The translations under genes were made by a program, and so were the position numbers. The notes under the pieces are model-generated. The model ran no database searches, was not told the origin of the DNA, and was given only the letters and a program-made list of their open reading frames with translations. This document shows, one piece after another, positions 23,671-34,016 of a stretch of 64,000 nucleotides of DNA (position 1 is the first letter of the stretch; each line of letters opens with the position of its first letter). Source of the DNA: Varanus komodoensis (lineage: Eukaryota > Chordata > Lepidosauria > Squamata > Varanidae); the NCBI RefSeq assembly GCF_004798865.1, contig NW_025336087.1, forward strand, positions 51,873,125-51,937,124. The letters run 5' to 3'.

Positions 23671-24962
23671 TCAGGCAGATGACTGTCTTACTTCAACAAT
23701 ACTGAACTAAGAGGCAAGTGCCACTCCAGCCAGCTTTTGCATGTGGAGAGCCAGGGAACCTTGTCCTTCAGCAGCGAAATGTCTTGAGCTGGCCCTGATC
23801 CCCTTGCTGTCATCTTGGCTTGGCCAGAACAATCTTGCTGCCAGGCAGAAGACATCTGCTGTCCCTAATTTAAAAGCCCTGAATCCTGTAGCTCTCCACA
23901 ATTTGATAGCTGCCTTTATTAGCAAATTCTCTGCTTCTAGGTATGCCATTGAACGTAATCGTGAAATCACTGGTGCCAGCAACATTTACTATGGGTTCTG
24001 TTGCTGTAAGAACGGAAAGCTTTTGAGTTACATACACTCCCATGGGCAGTATTTCGTGTTAGGTCATTTGACTTGGTTCAGAAAAAGCAACCATTCTCTC
24101 TGGTGTTAAACATCTTTCCACACTGGCTCCCATTGTTGAATAAAGGTCTAATGTAATCAAAGATAACAAACCATGACAGACATTAGAAGCTTCACATATT
24201 CAGGCTATCTAATAATATCTGCAATGATCCCATTAACAACTAAACATGCAATTCAGCTAAAGAAACAGCTGTTGCACAGGGTAATGTCACACCTTATATT
24301 TTTAATGTGTAAAATGTATTATAGGGAAACTAGCAGTTGAATGGTTTTTTTAAAATCATAGCTGCATCTTTAAAATGTGCACTAGCTGATTTTTTCTTTC
24401 TTTCTGTAATGTTTGCCTCAAATTATGCCTACCCTGAATATGTATGAGGAGATGAATTCCTACCATCCCAACTTCTGTTATTTGGATTTATTGCAAAAGG
24501 GTGTTTCAAAACGTGCTTTATGGGTTGCTTGTAGCTGACGCTTTTATCATGCAGTTGCCCTGCCTCTTCACAAAATTTCACAAGAGATGGATTTCCACTT
24601 TAACCCTCCTGTGTTTTCTCACATTTCCTTCTGTCTTTTTTCTTTCTGCAGCAGCAGCAACAGCAACAACAAATCATTGAGGAAAAAGATGGAATAGCTG
24701 CACAATGCCTTTTGGCTGGTAGCACTAGGATAACTCCATCTGGAAACACGGATGGAGGCAAGAAAGATTCATTACCTTATTGCAATTCAAATGCCTGCTT
24801 AGCACATCAGCAACCTGATCAAAAGAATATACAATGACTTTAGGAAGGAGTCTGGGAGGTATCAATAGAGGCATCAGTGGAGATAGCACAGGTTGGCAAT
24901 AGCTGAGTGGGACAAGCCTGGAAACTAGCAAATAAACCAGCATAAAAACAAGCAAGCACTAG
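23671..24962. other. Non-coding stretch with an unrecognised 122-codon ORF
   Basis: The plus-strand ORF at 23741-24109 has no recognisable domain and no codon bias that would separate it from chance. A CAGCAGCAGCAACAGCAACAA run near 24650-24670 is a short trinucleotide repeat. Nothing else is recognised. Confidence 0.35.
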
Positions 24963-25145
24963 GATATCTTATTTATTTATTTGTTATATTTCTATACGGT
25001 CTTTTCCTCGAAGGAGCCTAAGGTGCCATACCTGAGCCTCCTCCTCTCCTTTTTATCCCTGTAACAACCCTGTGAAGTAGGTTAGGCTGAAAGCCAGTGA
25101 CTGGCCCAAAGTCACCCAGTGAGCTTCATTGTGAAGCCTTACTGA
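24963..25145 (-). mobile_element. MIR-like CORE-SINE, 5'-truncated
   Basis: The left edge is the (ATTT)n tail, followed by CAACCCTGTGAAGTAGG, TTAGGCTGAAAGCCAGTGAC and GGCCCAAAGTCACCCAGTGAG, which are the reverse complements of the blocks in the 3338 copy. The tRNA-like head with its A and B boxes is missing. More diverged than the 33783 copy. Confidence 0.7.
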
Positions 25146-27481
25146 TCCCACGTCCTATTTGTGCCTGAGTTCTTCTCACAGAGACTTCCAACTGAGAGGT
25201 GAGTCTGGAAGCCAACCAATGCTTGACAGAGTCATAAGGATTCTGTAAATGTTGATAACGTTTCTTGGATGGATGGAGCGTGATTTACAGGACATGAGTT
25301 CTGGGTCCCAAGGCCAATACCTGATATACATGTTTGGACAGTTGCACAGTATTCAGATTAACTAAGTAGAAAGAAAGATGCAGATTCGTATTCCAGGTGT
25401 TTGAACAACAGTTCCAATTTGAAACACTGGAAAAGTTCAGCACGTCGTCCTTTTTTGTTCTGCACACTGGTGCACGTAATAGTGCTTTACCACTAGAAGC
25501 ATCCCATCACAGTGGAAAGTAAAAGAGTCACTACTGGATATATTTTAACAGTGATTATGCACCTTCTTGTTTGTCTGCCTTCCCATCAAGTCACTCAACC
25601 TCTGCCTCACTTTTGTCTCACCCACAAGCAATTCACTTGCTGGAAAATTGCTTCTGCTCACCCCAGCACTGCAGAACTGAAATGTAGAAAGAAGTGGGGC
25701 ATCCACTGCCCTGGGCCAATGGACAGTCTCCTCTAGCCAAATAGTGGTAACTGCTGTAGAATAAAATTTCTCCTATGATAAACCAGTTTCCAACTGGAAC
25801 AATCAGAAAAAATAATAGCCTGAGCAGAAGAGACCTACAGCCCAAGAGACCTCGTCATTCTAGGTCTGTGGCCACCACTAGGAAAAAACAAGAACAGAAA
25901 GGCTGGGAAGAGCACAGAAATCAAGCCCAAAGCATCATTGCTTACAACTTCCATTTTAACAGGCTACCTGGTGAGAAAGGACATCCTCAGACTACTTGCT
26001 GGGTGACCCATGGAGGAAGGGCATCAAGGTGGCAGAAGAGCCAACCTGCTGCAACTGACTTAATGTGTGCAGCTGATGGTGGTGGACCAGCCAGTGAACC
26101 CACCTGCCCCCACCCCTGGGAATTCAGAATATAGATTGTGGGTCGTTTAGGCAGGAGCCCTGCTATTCCACACCTCCAACTCATTTGTGGTGATGAGAAA
26201 AAGCAAAAGAAAGGGGCTGTTCTGGATGAAGATGTGCATTTTGTCTTCCCTCTCACTTAACCTGGGTTGAGTTTGTTAATTTTCTTTGCAGTGGACTCAT
26301 CTGACAAGGTTGGGGAGGAATTTTATCAAGTTCCCTACTAACATAAAGCCGACATCTCAGTACCCAAGAAAAGGGATCCTTTGTTATGAAGAAAGCAAAA
26401 GCCAAACTCCTATCAGCTAGTCCCAAACCATTAGACCAGTCGCCCATCCATATTCTCCAGTATCCCTTTTTCCCTACATCAAGCAAAGAGAGGCCTCCTC
26501 TTATTCCAGTCAGTGAGGGAAGGAAATAAAACCAAACTTAGACCAAGCACCAGGCTAAACCTTTGTTTCTTGCACACCAGAGCAGAAACAGTTGAAAGCC
26601 TCTGTCAAATCTAAACTTGAGCAGAGCAAATGAAGTATAGATTAAGAACAAGGATTTGACTGCAGTGACAAATACAATCGATGAAAAGGATTTTGAGACA
26701 CTTGGGGTGTTGGCCTGGTTTCCACAGCTTGGAAGCTGCAGCCAGGACCGAGGTTTCCTGAAGATCCGTCACTTTCTAATCTATCCGTGAAGGCTGAAAA
26801 GACTAGTTCCTGAAGAAAGGTCCTCTGAAGAAGTGTTTGACAGCACCATTCCAGCTAGCAGTGGACTTCGTGTCCCTGCGGACTGGATTGGAGCCAAAAA
26901 AGGCCACATTGAGACTGGGTTTGCATGATCATGGTGGGAAACCAAGGTACTGCAGCTTATTTTCTGGTTGTCGTCATGCAAATCTGCCCTGAGAGGCAAG
27001 CTAAATATGTTGATAACCAATTATGTCAGTTTTTACAGAAAAAATAATACTATGGGTGCTTCCAGACAATGTTTTGTCTGGAATAATAAAATATTGTTAT
27101 TCTGCACCATCATCCTGCCTACCATTTATGGAATCTTCTGGAGGTTCAGATGTTATCATCATCTGCTCTTACATTTCTCACACCTTCACAGCACTTCTCT
27201 CTTTTTTATCACTGCAGAAAATTTGTTAAGGAAAAGGGGATGGAACAGCTGCATCATATTCCCTGACTGGTAGCGGTAGCAGCCCTCTGTCCAAAAGCAC
27301 CTTAGGTGCAGGGTGGGGGTGACAATTTTCACTGGGACTACAACATGCCAGGAATTTTCACCCTTCTCTCCCCAGCTGTATCCTGATCAAAATTTTCTCC
27401 ACCTTAACTGTGATTAATCGTAGGGGTGGGAACATACTCCCATTGGCCGGATCTACTTGTTTTTTTTTTTTACTGGAACCT
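25146..27481. other. Non-coding stretch
   Basis: No gene is recognised over about 2.3 kb. ORFs near 25512-26256 overlap on opposite strands and have no family motif. Confidence 0.35.
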
Positions 27482-27492
27482 CAAGATCCAAA

Positions 27493-27825
27493 GGGACTGC
27501 AGGTGGTGCAGTGGTTTAAACCGCTGTGCTGCTTGATCAAAAGGTTGCCGGTTCAAATCGGCACAACGGGTTGAGTTCCCATTGCTCCTTCCCAGCTCCT
27601 GCCAACCTTGCAGTTCAAAAGCATGCAAAGGCGAGTAGATGAAAAGGTACCACTTCGGTGGGCAGGTAACAGCATTTCATGCACTTCGGTGCTTAGTCAT
27701 GCCGGCCACATGACCGCAGAGACTGTCTGTGGACAAATGCTGGCTCCCTCGGCTAGGAAATGGAGATAAGCATCACCCCCAAGGGTCAGACATGACTGGA
27801 CTTTAATGTAATGGGGAAACCTTTA
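27493..27825 (+). mobile_element. Sauria/Squam1-type tRNA-derived SINE, full length with target-site duplications
   Basis: A 333-bp SINE flanked by an 11-bp direct repeat CAAGATCCAAA (27482-27492 and 27826-27836). The A box TGGTGCAGTGG is at 27504-27514 and the B box GGTTCAAATCG at 27550-27560, marking an internal RNA polymerase III promoter. The 3' end (GGGTCAGACATGACTGGACT, then GGGGAAACCTTTAC) resembles the 3' end of the BovB LINE at 51927-54057, read on its own strand as GGGTCAGACACGACTTCGCG. Sharing the BovB tail is the known feature of squamate Sauria SINEs and implies mobilisation by BovB. It carries no protein. Confidence 0.88.
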
Positions 27826-27836
27826 CAAGATCCAAA

Positions 27837-29164
27837 AGTTGAAGCCTGGTGCAAAAGAATTAAAGGATCCTGGGCACAGGAATTTATTCTAAGTACCAGA
27901 ACTGGACAGAGGCCACAGACTTTATGCACAAAAATTCATGACATCACCCTTTATGAGTTTTCTAATTTCAGCAGTATAATTTAAGGAGGGGATGAATCAT
28001 TCTGTAATTGCCATGATTAAACAATTGGTGTCCCCTGCAAATAATTCAGAGATCTAGGGGTAGATGATTCCAAATTACCTTCTTCCCAACCATGGTTCAA
28101 CTCCATTTACTACCACTAGTCTGGGGCTTTTGTACTCTTTAATGCCGATCAAATAGCAGAAATTTAACCTGGCACATGCCTTACCAAAGTCAGTAAGTTG
28201 GTTCCTTGTATTCTTCCAACACATCAGCTAAATAATCTCTGCATGCAGCAGGCAGAGGTTCTCTTGTAACATCAGCTCTGTTTTAAGAGCAGTTTGCTTT
28301 GCATCACCCTTTATGAGCAGTCCTTGACATGCTGACAAAGGAAAGGTTTGCATAGCACAAACAATCATAAAAACCGAGAATGAATTTTATAGCTGATGCT
28401 GAAGCATGAGGTTCCACATCATGGGTTCCTTGGAAAGAACCATTTTGGTGCTATTCCAGTGCTCCCAGTGTGTGTGTGTGTGTGTGTGTGTGTACGTACA
28501 CGTGCACACACTTACACTGTTTTTTGATGGCAAGGCTGAGCTTCGCAGTGCATTTAGCTGGCCTAGCATTCTAGAGCCATGAAATCAGTATGGACTGCTT
28601 TTGCTGCAGAGCTGGTGTGGCCCAGTGCCCAAGGCGGAAATCTTCTCCAGACTTTCCCTGGGTACAAAGCCCAGTGGGGTCAGTTGGTCTTTTTTCTGAA
28701 GACTGAGCTACAAACAAAAGCACCTGGCATCCTTAGAGAAGTGCCAGACCCAGGTACTATGGCAGGGCTCAGCTGTGATGGGTCCACCTTCCTGCCCACT
28801 CTCTAGAGTCTCAGTCTATCAAGCAGTGCTAGCAAGAATCTGGGGAAAAGCCATTCAAAATGGGCCACAAGGCCCTGGAGGCCTATCATGTTGCTGTGCT
28901 GCAATTACAGTGGCAAGCTGCTTGGAGACTCCCATCGCAGAGCAGAAGATGGCTGCCACTGCCAGCTGCCCATTCACACTGGAGTGGGGAACCAGAGGTC
29001 ACTTTGCAAGACAGTGTGTGCACCTAGCGCTGGCTCTCTGTCTATGGACTGGGAAACTTATTCAGACCTGCCCTTAAATCACTAGTGGCCACCCTTTCTT
29101 GGCTTCAACCCCCAAGCACAATCCAGCAATAATACTTACCTTCCATATAATAATACGCATACAA
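27837..29164. other. Non-coding stretch with a (TG)n tract
   Basis: No gene is recognised. ORFs at 28579-28806 and 28775-29077 have no family motif. Contains the alternating tract at 28468-28511. Confidence 0.35.
28468..28511. repeat. Alternating (TG)n tract with a palindromic core
   Basis: A 44-bp uninterrupted purine-pyrimidine alternation. It contains the perfect palindrome GTGTACGTACAC, flanked by TG repeats on one side and CA repeats on the other, so it can form either Z-DNA or a small cruciform. Confidence 0.85.
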
Positions 29165-29480
29165 GGATGTTGTGAAAAGTGCTTTGAGCACTTCGAGGCA
29201 CAGCCACTCAGGACACCATGGTCAGTGATGTTGAAAGCTGCTGAGAAAGAGGAGCAGGGTCACCTTCCACCTGGCCCTCTCCTGATAATGTTGACTGAGA
29301 CTGATTCAGGTTGGAATCCAGCCCGGACCAGGTCCAGGAAAGTAGCGTCCTCCAAGAACCTCCAGCTGGTTCATCCCCACCTGTCTCATGCATCAGCCCC
29401 AAAAAAGTGGCTGGGAGATAGTACTTATAAATCTTTAGCTCCAGCAAAGGGTTTATCAGAAGTGGTTATTAAGGGCATTT
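29165..29480 (-). mobile_element. LINE-derived interspersed repeat (L2/CR1 clade, 3' region)
   Basis: Blocks such as GTTGAAAGCTGCTGAGA and AGGAGCAGGGTCACC, with the phrase order after them, match my memory of the 3' region of a common reptile LINE in reverse orientation. It is the same general family as 22095-22550 and 47640-48005. No readable frame is left. Confidence 0.42.
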
Positions 29481-29700
29481 CTAGCTCTGCTAGTAACATA
29501 GCATAACATAACATTCCTTTCATTCCTGCCACAAAGCAAAACAATTGTGATCATTAGGTTTCTTGAGGCACTCCAGTATTTGTCTTGTAAGTATCTGAAC
29601 ATGGAGGACCAACAAACATACTGATCTATTAAATTCATGACTTTATGAAGGGGAAAAATCACATCAGGTTGGACAACTGACCTCATTATAGAGATACATA

Positions 29701-30260
29701 GAGTAATACCTCGGTTCATGAACACTTCTGTTCATGAACAATTCAGTTTGCAAACAGAAAGTTCAGCAAAATTTTGCTTCCGTTCACAAATTCCACATCG
29801 GGTGACAAACATGATCGTGGCCATATTCCCTGCACCGCAACCATGTGTCAGAGCATGTTTGAGTCGGATGATGGCCACGATCCTGTTCGTGCGGAGAAGA
29901 TGGCCGTGATCATGTCTGTATGAACAACACGAACGTGGCCATCTTCCCCACTCTGACACATAGTCGCAGCTTCCTCTGGTCGAGATCACGATTGCAGACT
30001 CCCTCTCCAAACAATAACCTCCTCCTCACCCACCTTCATGTCCTCCACGCCAGAAGTCGCCTCAAGCAAGGTTAGTGTTCTCTCTCTTCATACCATACTT
30101 TGTTTCATATTTTTGCGGTTAAAAAAAATTACATATGGTTCAGAACGGAGTAACCTTATTTCCATTGAACCTTTTGGGGAAATTTGACTCGGTTCGCGAC
30201 TAATTCGGTTTGCGACCAGAATCATGGAACAAATTAAGTTCGTGAACTGAGGTACCACTG
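29701..30260. mobile_element. pogo/Tigger-like non-autonomous DNA transposon with TA target sites
   Basis: A 560-bp element bounded by TA dinucleotides at 29699-29700 and 30261-30262. The left end, GAGTAATACCTCGGTTCATG, pairs with the right end, which reads CAGTGGTACCTCAGTTCACG on the other strand; these are imperfect terminal inverted repeats. ACCTCGGTT-type ends with TA duplication fit the Tc1/mariner superfamily, pogo/Tigger branch. No transposase frame is present. The middle is itself a fold-back: GATCGTGGCCAT (29813-29824) pairs with ATGGCCACGATC (29871-29882), and GAAGATGGCC (29896-29905) with GGCCATCTTC (29937-29946). Confidence 0.85.
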
Positions 30261-30262
30261 TA

Positions 30263-31779
30263 CATTTTTCCAAATGGGTACCAGGACAATACATAAGGAA
30301 TTGTTTCTGCACATCGTTTAATTATTTTAAAATCCCATCAGTACCAAGTACTGAAAAGATTTGAGACTCAGCCCCAAAGATGCAAAAAACAAAAAGAAAT
30401 CTCACACAAATTTGCATAATTTACATATATTCTAAGGTCTCTGTGTGTCTTTAAAGGCCTCTAACTTCTAAGAATCCTCCAATTTGTAAAAAATGGTTGG
30501 ACGGACAGAGAAGAGGAGGGCATTTGATTCCTGGGGGAAAGCACTCAGGAGGTAGCAAGTGGAACACAGTCAGGCCAAAAGCCAGCCTCTGCAGGGAGAT
30601 CAGATGCAACAGCGATCATCGAGGTCCCTGTACCTTTATTTCAGCAAGAGCTCATGGATTGCAGGTTGGTGGGGCACAGGACTTCCCAAGGATGCAGTTC
30701 TCCAAGTCTAGAGGGTTCCCTTCTAACACAGCTACTGCCATCACAAATTTTGGGCATGTATTGTAATATAATGTGGTTTCTCCTGCATGTGAAATTTGTA
30801 TCTGCTCCACAGAAGCACTGCTGCAAAATCTCCATGAACTTCTGATCCACCTTAAAAAGGGGAAATATGTAAGGTAACAGGAACTGCCTGATTCTAACTG
30901 CAAGTCCAGGGTTAAAGAGCAAAATGCAGAATAACCTGCAAGATGCCAGAATCTCATTTTCAGTTAACAATTTGTTCTAATGTCTTGCTGACTCAACTAC
31001 ATCAGGCCTTATTTAAAAGTAGCAAATGACATTTTTATTTGTCACTGTACAAACAAATGTGAGTTACAGGAAGAATAAAAACTGCATAATGATAGATAAG
31101 AAGGCTTAGTTATTTGAGCCCTGTTGAATCCATTGCAGAAATGTTGTTTCTACAAGAGAAGAAACATGAATTTTGTTTATATAAAGGCACATTTATTTCA
31201 AGTCTATTGGAAATTTAGGTAGGTATAAACTATTTTTCTCCCACCTATCCCAATATTATATTGTCCTCGGTTTAAGCCAATAAATATTAATATTTGTGGG
31301 ATATGTTTTCCTAACCCATAGGATCTTATCCACCAATAGGTGATTTAATTTCAAGATGCAATAAAATGATCAAATGAAAAGTTATTTTGTGTTATAATAT
31401 TTACCATGAAATTGTATGGAAGTTTATTCAGAATTTACTGGGAGTATTGTTGCGTAAATGTGTATAAGAATGCAGCTTTAAACTATGTTATGCCAGATAC
31501 ATTTTTCTTTGGATGAAGTAGAACTGGAAAACTATCTTCTTTTGAAGCAGTTCTGAAAGGATCCATAAAAGTTAAAGAGCTGTTACCTAATAGATACACA
31601 TATATAAAATGTGCGTGTTATATGTAATGAATATAGTATTGCTGAATGTTTAGCCAGGATAAAATAATACTAAAAACATATGGGAAATATATATAAACAT
31701 CTTTTCTAATCAGCTGGTCTCATTTGGTATATGCTTCACCTATTGGGCAGTATACAAATATGATTAATAATAAAATGAC
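30263..31779. other. AT-rich non-coding stretch
   Basis: No gene is recognised. The ORFs at 30641-30970 sit on both strands without family motifs. Beyond 31000 the sequence is very AT-rich and without a bounded repeat. Confidence 0.4.
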
Positions 31780-32035
31780 AAGCTATTATATTTTTATTTG
31801 TAAACATTTAAAAAAGAGTACTCTCAGAATCTTGCAACAGTGGTACTATAGACTTGCTAAACTAGACAAAGCAAAATATTTGATGGAAAGGTATAATTTG
31901 GCATTGCCTTTTTACATGTTTGGTGACATCATGTCAACATTTCCCTCTTTGGGAAAAATTGCAGATAACATCCAGTTGATAATATGGTACAGGATTATCT
32001 TGTTACCATAAATAACTATTCTACATTATTTTATA
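31780..32035 (+). mobile_element. L1 LINE ORF2 C-terminal fragment (decayed)
   Basis: The plus-strand frame at 31724-32011 contains LRILQQWYYRLAKLDK, which resembles the L1 ORF2 C-terminal motif (LLHRWYYTPVKLHK type). About 25 codons later, in another frame, FLHVW precedes a segment like the L1 C-terminal HMWW...FW block, so there is at least one frameshift. It runs up to the assembly gap. Assignment rests on short blocks only. Confidence 0.45.
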
Positions 32036-32051
32036 AATATGGGTTGGATCC

Positions 32052-32151
32052 NNNNNNNNNNNNNNNNNNNNNNNNNNNNNNNNNNNNNNNNNNNNNNNNN
32101 NNNNNNNNNNNNNNNNNNNNNNNNNNNNNNNNNNNNNNNNNNNNNNNNNNN
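32052..32151. other. Assembly gap of 100 N
   Basis: Exactly 100 Ns, the usual placeholder for a gap of unknown size. The left edge ends ATGGGTTGGATCC (32039-32051) and the right side carries its exact reverse complement GGATCCAACCCAT at 32173-32185. A frame running across the Ns is meaningless. Confidence 0.99.
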
Positions 32152-32185
32152 GCTCTAGATAGGATAATGTCTGGATCCAACCCAT

Positions 32186-32990
32186 GTAATAAAAGAGTTT
32201 AACCAGTCATGAAACTTGTTGGGAGGTGATCTTGGTGTTTCTGTCTCTTTCAAACTAACTTACCTCAGAGACTTGTCAGGAGGATAAAATGAGGGTGGGG
32301 AAGGCCCATACGACATCCAGCATTTCTTTGTTGGAAAGTATAAAAATGAAACAAACAAACCTGAATGAATGAATGAATGAATGAATGGTGTAGAATCTTC
32401 TTATGGTGACCCTGGTAATATATGCAAAAAAAAAGGAATACAGGAAATGTCAGGTCAACTGGGATGTTATGCTTATTGACAAAGTTATGCTTATATATTG
32501 AATTGTTACACTGGACCCATGTCTAATAAGGCTGTATCAGGACAACAGGCTGCTTTCATTATTGGGTGCTACAAAAATGTTGATGATAATGGGGAGAAGA
32601 ATGGCAGACTTTTTTTCTGCCTTTGTAGTAACACTCGTAAAGTACCTTTTGCATCCTTTTCATGCCATTTTACTGACTTGCATGAAAGAGAAAGAGAAAA
32701 AGAAAGAGAAAGGAAGACAAATAAACATTATCTCTTGGTTACCAGAAAGTTTCTAGTGCCCTCTATTGGGTAGTCCTAAGAACTCACAAATCATCATGGT
32801 AAGGGACTGTATGGCGGAACTCTGGAAAGATGTGTTTGGAGGGGATCCAAAAGCAAGAGTGACGTGATGCATTTCTTGGGATCAACTAAAATTTCAGATA
32901 GCAGTGAGCAAGTTTCTGAATTCCCCAGAATTATTCTTCTGGAGAACTTGAAAGCCTGCTTGCTGCTTTCTGACATTTAGCTGGCCTAAA
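32186..32990. other. Non-coding stretch with a (TGAA)n microsatellite
   Basis: No gene is recognised. (TGAA)n runs from 32362 to 32387. ORFs at 32498-32773 include a GAAAGA-rich run and have no family motif. Confidence 0.4.
32362..32387 (+). repeat. (TGAA)n microsatellite
   Basis: Six and a half uninterrupted copies of TGAA. Confidence 0.95.
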
Positions 32991-32992
32991 TA

Positions 32993-33196
32993 CACATGAG
33001 GGGCCTTCAAAAAGTTTCTGCACTTTTGAAAACTCTATTAAGAATTTCAAAAACAAATTGCATCACTTTTTTACATAGTCACCTTCCTTTGTGAGACATT
33101 TGCCCAGCGTCGTACCAACTTTGTAATGCCATCAGCAAAAAATATATATTTATACAATGTAAAAGTGTGCAAACTTTTTGCATACTCCTCATATAT
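32993..33196 (-). mobile_element. Internally deleted mariner transposon
   Basis: The two ends are imperfect inverted repeats: ATGAGGGGCCTTCAAAAAGT on the left, and on the right, read on the minus strand, ATGAGGAGTATGCAAAAAGT. TA dinucleotides flank both sides, as expected for mariner. On the minus strand, 33128-33075 encodes the mariner transposase C-terminus: ITKLVRRW, then after a one-base frameshift KCLTKEGDYVKK and a stop, matching the family motif RW-KC----GDYVEK. Almost all of the transposase, including the DDD catalytic core, is missing. The exact outer limits are uncertain by a few bases. Confidence 0.78.
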
Positions 33197-33198
33197 TA

Positions 33199-33782
33199 CC
33201 TTACCATGGAACTGTTCACAAGTACGAAATATGTAATGATCAGAGGAGCCCCATTAACATACCCCATATTTTACAAAGGTTTCTGTGTGATTAAGATGCT
33301 TGAGCAGAAGCCAAGGTGGTAGATGAATGTTTTCACCAGCAGCTCACTATTAGAACAGCACTTCTGGGGCAGGCCAAAAGCCTCCATAGTCCAGCAACCT
33401 GGTTGCATTTGTCAGTATTATTTGAAAAGTTAAAACTGATGTGAGTAAAAACAATGGCTAATATATGCATTTTACCTCTTTTCCTATTAAGTTCATAAGT
33501 ATATCTGTTGTCATGTCATTCCTACTATATCAATGTTGATTAATGCAAAACAAAACAAAAAAAAATAGAAGTGAAGGCTTGTTTACATGGTCCGTTCCAT
33601 GCTGTTGTCCTGATGCAGCCTCCGTGGACACGGATGTGTACTGAAGTGCATTTACTACCAGAAAGGGGATGCAGGCATGTGATCATGAAGCAGAATCAGT
33701 CACTGAAGCTAATGTAAGAAGAATAGAGCCTGTAGGAGAGTCTGTGACACTGACTAAAACTGTAGTGTGTAGTCCACCTTAT
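33199..33782. other. Non-coding stretch
   Basis: No gene or bounded repeat is recognised. An ORF at 33669-33896 runs into the neighbouring SINE and is chance. Confidence 0.4.
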
Positions 33783-34016
33783 TTTATTTATTTATTTATT
33801 TATTTATATCCTGCCTTTTTCCTACAAAGGACTCAAGGCAGCTTACATCATTCTCCTCCTCCATCTTATCCCCACAACAACAACCCTGTGAGGTAGGTTG
33901 GGCTGAGAGTCTGTGACTGGCCCAAAGTCACCCAGTTGGCTCCATGGCTGAGCGGGGACTCGAACTCAGATCCTCTCCCAGTCCCATGCTCTTAACCACT
34001 ATACCACACTGGCTCT
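33783..34016 (-). mobile_element. MIR-like CORE-SINE, near full length and young
   Basis: Reverse orientation: the (ATTT)n tail lies at the left and the tRNA-like head at the right (B-box region GGACTCGAACTC, then CTTAACCACTATACCACACTGG). Compared by eye with the copy at 3338-3571 it has about ten differences in 225 positions, including most of a run of over 100 identical bases in the core. Such similarity implies recent activity of this SINE family in this lineage. Confidence 0.85.

Noticed and set aside
23741-24109. 122-codon plus-strand ORF
   Set aside because: No family motif, no codon bias, and an overlapping minus-strand ORF of 92 codons. Treated as chance.
27504-27560. tRNA gene suggested by A and B boxes
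   Set aside because: No cloverleaf with a paired acceptor stem; the boxes belong to the SINE, which has target-site duplications and a LINE-derived tail.
31984-32202. 72-codon ORF across the assembly gap
   Set aside because: Half of it is translated from Ns; the frame has no meaning.
32999-33190. First read as a short satellite because of the repeated CAAAAAGTTT ends
   Set aside because: The ends are inverted, not direct, and the KCLTKEGDYVKK peptide identifies a mariner transposon.
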